From assembly GCA_024400635.1 (NCBI GenBank), contig JAKSMI010000001.1, forward strand, positions 691,534 through 755,533: 64,000 bases of DNA, in the 5' to 3' direction. Shown one piece after another: positions 58,439 to 64,000 of this stretch. The DNA is from Bacteroidales bacterium. GTDB lineage: Bacteria; Bacteroidota; Bacteroidia; Bacteroidales; WCHB1-69. Position numbers and translations under genes: made by a program. Numbering within the stretch: the stretch's first letter is position 1; each line of letters begins with the position of its first letter. The notes under the pieces are model-generated. The model saw nothing but the letters and a program-made list of their open reading frames with translations, searched no databases and was not told the DNA's origin.

Positions 58439-61400
58439 TTATTTTTTCAAAGGATTATCGATGAAAGGAGCTTTTTGCAAGTTAACATTCTCATCTTTAG
58501 ACAATTCCAATTCCTCGAAAAGAATGCTTTGCGGCACAATGAAACTGCAGGGAACACCGAAAAGATTAAAATGCCAAGCGGGATAAGTTCTTTCCGGACT
58601 TTTACTGAACGTAGTCATATAATCCTGATACTCACTGGAAACAGAGACAACGTGTTTGAAAGTCTTGGCGGACAGTGGCGACAATTTGACTTGGCGAACC
58701 AACTCTTCTTTTCCTGTTTTCACCTCGATACGATAGCAATAAATCGGACGCAGAACTTTTTCATCAGAAGTATATTTATCCATACCTGAATTATATGAAA
58801 TGTCATCATCTGGCAACTTAGTAATGATATAGCAATAATCGTAATCTTCGGCTTTAGCCATAGATATCAGTTTCTTTTTCAACTGTTTATAAGAAGTTTT
58901 ATTTTTACTTTCCATACGGATGATGCCTGGTGCCAACCTTGTAGTCAACTTAAGTTCGTCAAGAGCCAGCCGGCGATGGCCATTGCTGTAAACTGCATTT
59001 TCGCAAGGACGGCGGTCGCTGAGCAACTGCATCAAAACACCATTTTCCACCAACAATTGCTCGTCCTCCGACTCATAACCTTCTGCATCGTATGGAAATT
59101 TAGCCCAATTCATAACGTGACCTGAAATTAATTTCGAATTATTGTAAGCTTTGATAGTTAAATCTCTCGAAATCAACTTCTTATTCATCAATGCGGCAGA
59201 AGAATTGTCTTTATCGGCATATCTTCCATAATATTGAGCCACTTCAGCCGAGCCGAAAATGGGTTTTCGGGAAGCCATCAAGCCATTATCCTGCTGAAAG
59301 AAAGTCCGTTTTACCAGTGCGGCTGCAGCCTCATCAGCAAAGAGAACTGGACCATCATAAACAACATCGAGGGCTGGCGCATGGCGGAGTTCCGTCAGCC
59401 GACTTGCAAACTCCCGAATGTGCGACTGCAATTGGGCAATTGTTGGCAACTCTGACAGGTCATTTCTAAAAATATTTTCCGCATCTGCCAAATTCTCGCC
59501 ATCATCAGTCATTGTCTCAGCAAAGATATTGACACACAACATATTAAAAGGCTGCTTATATTTCAATCCTTCACTATCAAGATAATAAGCATCTGCTTGG
59601 TAGGCATAGAAATTGACACCTGAATGGGTTAATTCTGGAAATTCGGTAAAGGTTTGCGACAACACATTCATCATCTCTTCCATTGATTTCAAATCGATAG
59701 AAGTATTTGTATTTTCCGCGAAATTATTGTGTGTCGGCGATGGATTGCGGTCGGGCATGTTGACTACTTTTTCGGGCAGATTCTGCTGGTTGATAGCGGC
59801 ATTTTTAGCTTCTAAAAATTCCGCATTAGTTTTGTATTCCTCGTCACAATCTCGCCAAAGATTCTGTCGGATATTACTGTAATCATTATCAATTGCCATT
59901 CTTGTTGATGAGCCAGAATAATTAAACAGCGTATTTAAATCACAATAATTTTGATTATTACGTTTGTTATTTCCAACCAGGACAGTAACATCTTTATCAC
60001 GATAAGGTACTTGAGAAGAATAAGTTATGCCACCCAAACTACTTTCAATGGCCGTCACTTTTGCATCGGAAATCAGATAGCTGATAAAATATGGTGAGGC
60101 GAGATTTTCGAGTTGGAGGGAAGCCATATTGCGTTCCAATTCATCTTCCATAGCATCGAAGCAAAGGGTTTCGAAACTATCGGAGGTATTATTTCCGACA
60201 GTTCTGGGCAGAATGGGCGGACGCTGTTGGCTTTTGCTTTTCTTTTGCATTTCGATTTGGCTGACAAAGAGTGCCGGTGAGCAGCAACCTGCTGGAATGG
60301 AACCCGACTCGGCACCGCAAGTACCTGCAAAATTACCGTGTTCGTCGCCCGCCGCAACAATGTGTGAAAACATTGACAGCGGTGTTCCCACCAAGTCAAC
60401 CCCACGCACCAATTCGTCAGGGCGACCATCAACATAAATGCGATAAACTTCTAACGGCGTGACATTAAATGCGTTAGGCATATATCTTCCCGTCGTGGTA
60501 AAACCACCATTCACAGTAACAAAATAATAAGCGTAAGGTTTCCCTTGTGCTTTTGCCTCCGCAACAAGCATTTGACGCAATTCCGAATCGCTATATGGAT
60601 GATCGGTTTCAACAATCAGGTTCGACTGACGAGAAACAGGTTGTCTTCCCGCTTGTGCACGGGCATGGCCATTGGAAATCGGGAAACTGTCAATGGGTGT
60701 ACGCGTCATCAAAAAGCGTTTCAAAATGCCCTTTTCAACAACGGGAACACGATAGCCAAAATAACCTTCATCATCATATTTATAACTTCCATTCAATGGA
60801 ATACCATTATAAAAATCTATAGAAGGATCAAAAATCACAGATATATCCGTAGGCAGCACCTGCTCTCCTAATTTCTTTTTAAAAGTCTGACCATCAGTAC
60901 TTTCTTTCAATCTTTGACCTTCCACACGATGGCCGAAAATCTCGTGGAAGAACACACCAGCCGCATCTTTCGACAGCAACGCCGGACCGGTATAGGAATC
61001 GACAACAGGAGCTTTTACCAAGCGGCTTATTTTATCGCTCAGATTCCGAGTTACATTCTGCATAGAATCCAATGAGGGCAAAAAATCCGGTGTATGAGCA
61101 AAATAAGAAGTATACATCGGCAGTTCCATACCATCATCGGCTTGACCTTCTGCGGAAATGTATAGATGGCAATAGGTTTTATTCTGCACAATGGAAGTAT
61201 GCTCGCTATTGACAAAATATTTTCGTACAATATTATATCTTATACTGGCATTCCCTGTTTGGACATCCTTATTATTTTTAAAAATGGAAGAAATATTTTT
61301 CAATTTATGAATCCATTCATTCTCATGAAAAAGGGTATCTTCGATAGGTTCTTCGAAATAGATTTCCTTGGCGGCCTGTGAATAATCGGGGGCATGGTCA

Positions 61401-61870
61401 TCGGCCTCGGCTTTAACGGCCACATTGGCCTTCACTTTCTCGAAGCGTTGGCAGGCATTACGATAAGCCTTGTCGGTTTCGAGCCAGATAAGTTGTTCCA
61501 AGGCCTTACTGTCGTCGGAAAGGGGAAGTTCTACGGTAGAAGAAAACGAAAGCATATCGGAATAATCGTCACGAAGCTCGTGGAAATTGTCGAGTTCATA
61601 ACTTCCGACACGTACTTGGACTGTAAGCGTGCGGGTGTGCGCATTAACAGCATTAATCAGACTGCCCATCGAACTGTTGACGTAATGAGTAATTTCATCA
61701 TCCACTCGGTAACTCAAAAGATATACTCCTGATTGAATTTTGTCGAATTGTGCTTTATTTTTCTGCACTTGATTTTGTAATGTTTCGAGCAGTGCATCGC
61801 TCTGCTGAGCATAAGAAACCAATGATAGAGACAAAAAAATAACAAGTCCTAAAAGAATTCTTCTTTTCAT
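58439..61870 (-). CDS. Secreted tandem TldD/PmbA-like protein (active plus degenerate half)
   Basis: 1143 residues with a signal peptide ending near VSYAQQ. The first half (about 30-555) is a full TldD-like protease: TGPALLSKDAAGVFFHEIFG followed by HRVEGQRL, giving the HExxxH zinc site, then GKPYAYYFVTVNGGFTTTGR, VGTPLSMFSHIVAAG and GTCGAESGSIPAGCCSP, the family end. The second half (about 575-1143) repeats the fold (YDGPVLFADEAAAALVKRTF, YSNGHRRLALDELKLTTRLA) but HExxxH is gone. Cytoplasmic TldD and TldE form a similar active/inactive pair as two chains; here both are one exported chain. It may mature or degrade secreted peptides. Its start is followed upstream by a histidine kinase gene. 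Confidence 0.88.
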   Translation of the reverse strand: MKRRILLGLVIFLSLSLVSYAQQSDALLETLQNQVQKNKAQFDKIQSGVYLLSYRVDDEITHYVNSSMGSLINAVNAHTRTLTVQVRVGSYELDNFHELRDDYSDMLSFSSTVELPLSDDSKALEQLIWLETDKAYRNACQRFEKVKANVAVKAEADDHAPDYSQAAKEIYFEEPIEDTLFHENEWIHKLKNISSIFKNNKDVQTGNASIRYNIVRKYFVNSEHTSIVQNKTYCHLYISAEGQADDGMELPMYTSYFAHTPDFLPSLDSMQNVTRNLSDKISRLVKAPVVDSYTGPALLSKDAAGVFFHEIFGHRVEGQRLKESTDGQTFKKKLGEQVLPTDISVIFDPSIDFYNGIPLNGSYKYDDEGYFGYRVPVVEKGILKRFLMTRTPIDSFPISNGHARAQAGRQPVSRQSNLIVETDHPYSDSELRQMLVAEAKAQGKPYAYYFVTVNGGFTTTGRYMPNAFNVTPLEVYRIYVDGRPDELVRGVDLVGTPLSMFSHIVAAGDEHGNFAGTCGAESGSIPAGCCSPALFVSQIEMQKKSKSQQRPPILPRTVGNNTSDSFETLCFDAMEDELERNMASLQLENLASPYFISYLISDAKVTAIESSLGGITYSSQVPYRDKDVTVLVGNNKRNNQNYCDLNTLFNYSGSSTRMAIDNDYSNIRQNLWRDCDEEYKTNAEFLEAKNAAINQQNLPEKVVNMPDRNPSPTHNNFAENTNTSIDLKSMEEMMNVLSQTFTEFPELTHSGVNFYAYQADAYYLDSEGLKYKQPFNMLCVNIFAETMTDDGENLADAENIFRNDLSELPTIAQLQSHIREFASRLTELRHAPALDVVYDGPVLFADEAAAALVKRTFFQQDNGLMASRKPIFGSAEVAQYYGRYADKDNSSAALMNKKLISRDLTIKAYNNSKLISGHVMNWAKFPYDAEGYESEDEQLLVENGVLMQLLSDRRPCENAVYSNGHRRLALDELKLTTRLAPGIIRMESKNKTSYKQLKKKLISMAKAEDYDYCYIITKLPDDDISYNSGMDKYTSDEKVLRPIYCYRIEVKTGKEELVRQVKLSPLSAKTFKHVVSVSSEYQDYMTTFSKSPERTYPAWHFNLFGVPCSFIVPQSILFEELELSKDENVNLQKAPFIDNPLKK

Positions 61871-61943
61871 AATAAAATTATTTTTTAGTGATAGAATGAA
61901 AACGAATAAGTTAGGAATTTATTGCATAAGAAATTTTCCTGAG

Positions 61944-63449
61944 TTAAACTTTCCTTTTGAGAATGATACGCATTGTAGTACCCTCGTCGATGACAGAAGA
62001 TTTGACAAACAATTTTCCTTTATGATATTCCTCGATGATTCTTTTTGCCAATGTTAGGCCCAAGCCCCAGCCACGGCTTTTTGATGTGAAACCAGGCTTG
62101 AAAATGGTCTTGAATTTTCGAGGAGGAATGCCTTTGCCCGTATCAGCAATATCGACAATGACCTGATGAGTTTCTTCAATAATATCAATAACGATAACGC
62201 CGTTGCCATTCATCGCGTCAACGGCATTTTTGCAAAGATTTTCAATCACCCATTCGAAAAGATAGCGATTGAGCGGCAATATCAGATTGTGGTTTTCAGG
62301 CTTATTGAATTTGATGATGACTTTTGATGAAATACGCGTCTGCAAATAGGCCACGAATTCGTCGATGACCATCACCAGATTTTCGCCTTTCAATTCGGGT
62401 TTAGAGCCGATTTTGGAAAAACGCTGGGCAATAGTTTCGAGACGATGCACATCCTTTTCCATTTCTGCGATAATGCTTTGGTCTACTTCTTGTGTCTTAA
62501 GTAGTTCCGACCACGCCATCAATGAAGAGATAGGAGTTCCCAGCTGGTGGGCGGTTTCTTTCGACATACCCACCCAAACCTGGTTTTGCTCTGATTTTCT
62601 TGCATAACTAAATAAAAAATAAGCAATGCCGACGAAAATGCAGAAGATAAGAAATTGGAAAAACGGGAAAAGACGCAATTGTTTCAGCACCGACGACTCC
62701 TCAAAAAACACGTAGCAAAGACCTTGTTCGGGCAGTTCAACGCAGATGGGTTCATTTTGCCCTTTCATTTTTTCGATTTCCGCAGCCACTTTTTCTGGAT
62801 TCTGCAAAAACAATGAATCGAAGCCGCCAGATGCAATCACTTGACGCTCGCTTTCATCAGTGACAATCACAGGGACAGAAGCCGAATTGATGACCACTTC
62901 CTGAAAGAACTGTTGCACCAAATTATCAATGACGTTACGCAAATTAGTATAAATCTGCGATTCTTTGTAATACATAATATTGTATTCATTCTTATAATAC
63001 TGAAGCACAACACTATCGTAATCGCATTTATTGGGAAGATCTACAATATTATGATATTTATTGACTTCCGGATCGACGTTGACGGTAATGTTGACATTAC
63101 CATCGGCATCGGTAAGGATGCAAGGAATGGTAGAGTTATAGGACATGATGTCAACGTAGAAGGTAACGTCTTCATTCAAAGAGGCTTCATTGACTTTTTG
63201 CCAAGCTTTTCCCAAAATGACGGCACGTTTGCCCTCTTCAATTCGGATTTGTTCGAAGAAGTTTTCGGTATGATTAACGAGTTCGGCGCGATAGGAAATG
63301 GCATCGGCCCACAAAGCCATTCGGCGGCGTTCTTCCTGCGCCACATTTTTAATCAGCTTGTTGGAATAAATCATAATCACCAAGAAAATCAGGGCAGCAG
63401 CCAAGAGCAGCAGCCACTTCCATTTTTTCTTGGTAGCATACAATTCCAT
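61944..63449 (-). CDS. Sensor histidine kinase
   Basis: 501 residues. Helix 1 (WLLLLAAALIFLVIMIYSNK) and helix 2 (FLIFCIFVGIAYFLFSYARK) flank a periplasmic sensor domain of about 240 residues. The kinase has the H-box WVGMSKETAHQLGTPISSLM with the phospho-accepting His, the N-box NLCKNAVDAMNGNGVIVID, then IADTGKGIPPRKFKTIFKPG and SRGWGLGLTLAKRIIEEYHK. No HAMP domain is obvious and no response-regulator gene lies beside it. The signal and target are unknown. It starts 7 nt after the MoxR-type gene ends. Confidence 0.9.
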   Translation of the reverse strand: MELYATKKKWKWLLLLAAALIFLVIMIYSNKLIKNVAQEERRRMALWADAISYRAELVNHTENFFEQIRIEEGKRAVILGKAWQKVNEASLNEDVTFYVDIMSYNSTIPCILTDADGNVNITVNVDPEVNKYHNIVDLPNKCDYDSVVLQYYKNEYNIMYYKESQIYTNLRNVIDNLVQQFFQEVVINSASVPVIVTDESERQVIASGGFDSLFLQNPEKVAAEIEKMKGQNEPICVELPEQGLCYVFFEESSVLKQLRLFPFFQFLIFCIFVGIAYFLFSYARKSEQNQVWVGMSKETAHQLGTPISSLMAWSELLKTQEVDQSIIAEMEKDVHRLETIAQRFSKIGSKPELKGENLVMVIDEFVAYLQTRISSKVIIKFNKPENHNLILPLNRYLFEWVIENLCKNAVDAMNGNGVIVIDIIEETHQVIVDIADTGKGIPPRKFKTIFKPGFTSKSRGWGLGLTLAKRIIEEYHKGKLFVKSSVIDEGTTMRIILKRKV

Positions 63450-63456
63450 TTTTGTA

Positions 63457-64000
63457 CTATTGGTTCAACAACTTATCGATAATGTCGTTGATGGTAATGC
63501 CTTCAGCTTCCGCCTTATAATTCTTGATGATACGATGACGCAAAATATTATGCGCCACAGCCTTGACATCTTCGATATCTGGAGAATACTTGCCATTGAG
63601 GACGGCGTGGGTGCGGGCGCCAATGACGAGGTACTGAGAGGCACGCGGGCCCGCACCCCACGCCAGATAATCGTTGGCCCATGCGTGAGCCATAGACGTT
63701 CCCGGACGCGTCATTGTTGCCAGGTTGACCGCATATTTATAAACGTTTTCCGGAATAGGCACTTTCTGCAACAACTTCTGATAGAAAACAATTTCTTCTA
63801 TACTTAAAATCTGCTGTGGTTCCACCATATCACCATGGATAGTGCTTTTTACAATGCCAACTTCCTGGTCGAAGGTTGGATAATCCAGATAAATGTTGAA
63901 CATAAAACGGTCTTGTTGTGCTTCGGGAAGCGGGTAAGTACCTTCCTGTTCTATCGGGTTTTGCGTTGCCAGCACGAAAAACGGATCTGGCAGCTGGTAA
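63457..64000 (-). CDS. MoxR-family AAA ATPase (truncated by the window edge)
   Basis: The frame is open past the right edge, so the start is outside; an internal GTG at 63975 is not the start, since [11 protein letters not shown] reads through it. Visible: [20 protein letters not shown] and [20 protein letters not shown] (sensor 1 and arginine finger region), the lid with [20 protein letters not shown] and [20 protein letters not shown]. The Walker A and B motifs lie outside. MoxR ATPases act as chaperones in metal insertion or assembly of secreted complexes, often with von Willebrand-factor-domain genes. Confidence 0.9.
   Translation of the reverse strand, partial: YQLPDPFFVLATQNPIEQEGTYPLPEAQQDRFMFNIYLDYPTFDQEVGIVKSTIHGDMVEPQQILSIEEIVFYQKLLQKVPIPENVYKYAVNLATMTRPGTSMAHAWANDYLAWGAGPRASQYLVIGARTHAVLNGKYSPDIEDVKAVAHNILRHRIIKNYKAEAEGITINDIIDKLLNQ

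Overview
The window is a stretch of a Bacteroidota genome, most likely order Bacteroidales. Four things point there. Many genes have a TAnnTTTG -7 box just upstream and no Shine-Dalgarno. The primary sigma factor is the short 288-residue form. Type IX secretion traits are present: a PorE-like protein at 31949-34015 and a type B C-terminal sorting domain at 43702-46008. Bacteroidota-typical families (GSCFA, choice-of-anchor L, FISUMP, DUF4468, MbnP-like) are also seen. Nothing in the window fixes the genus.

Region 1 (1-14300, accessory). A truncated membrane protein and an XRE-type regulator are followed by fourteen genes, all on the + strand, nearly all for secreted proteins or lipoproteins. 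They form six modules. Each module begins with the same small leader element, ending 8-10 nt before the start codon of the first gene. The element reads CCGAnGR, a short stem whose sequence changes between copies while pairing is kept, and a loop with ATGSGAWAAC. Module contents are: two duplicated YD-repeat-like lipoproteins; a lipoprotein plus a formylglycine-enzyme-like/barrel fusion plus a FISUMP protein; a visibly GC-richer five-gene set with a DUF6175-like protein and a small barrel; a lectin-fold-like protein plus a WG-repeat protein plus an unknown; and a small Cys-rich lipoprotein followed by a strong terminator. I find no further copies in the rest of the window. This is the best candidate for an undescribed system.

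Region 2 (14300-34970, mostly housekeeping). It holds dksA-like, lspA, a U32 peptidase, udk with tRNA-Gln, a Bax-inhibitor-like protein, rubrerythrin, hpf, xerC, gmk, an MbnP-like lipoprotein, a DUF4468 protein, folA, mreB, rpoD, rplU-rpmA, xseA, pyrC, tRNA-Gly, ychF and a NifU-domain protein. A gene-poor gap next to tRNA-Ser carries a broken small reading frame. The overlapping set aroC-porE-murC then joins chorismate synthesis, type IX secretion and peptidoglycan synthesis.

Region 3 (34970-64000, envelope and mixed metabolism). It holds two small lipoproteins, a LysM/M23 protein, a flippase-like membrane protein, an aminotransferase, an L,D-transpeptidase, an M64 peptidase, a barrel protein, the sorted choice-of-anchor L/PKD protein, an M16 peptidase, an amidohydrolase, a TPM protein with LemA, mntP, an MsbA-like exporter, a UvrD/PcrA helicase, a GSCFA protein, TonB, a glycosyltransferase, an unusual 1143-residue secreted double TldD protein, a histidine kinase and the end of a MoxR ATPase cut by the window edge.

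Coordinates of starts were corrected where a longer reading frame ran through a tRNA or an upstream gene. Function calls rest on motifs read by eye; no database search was run.
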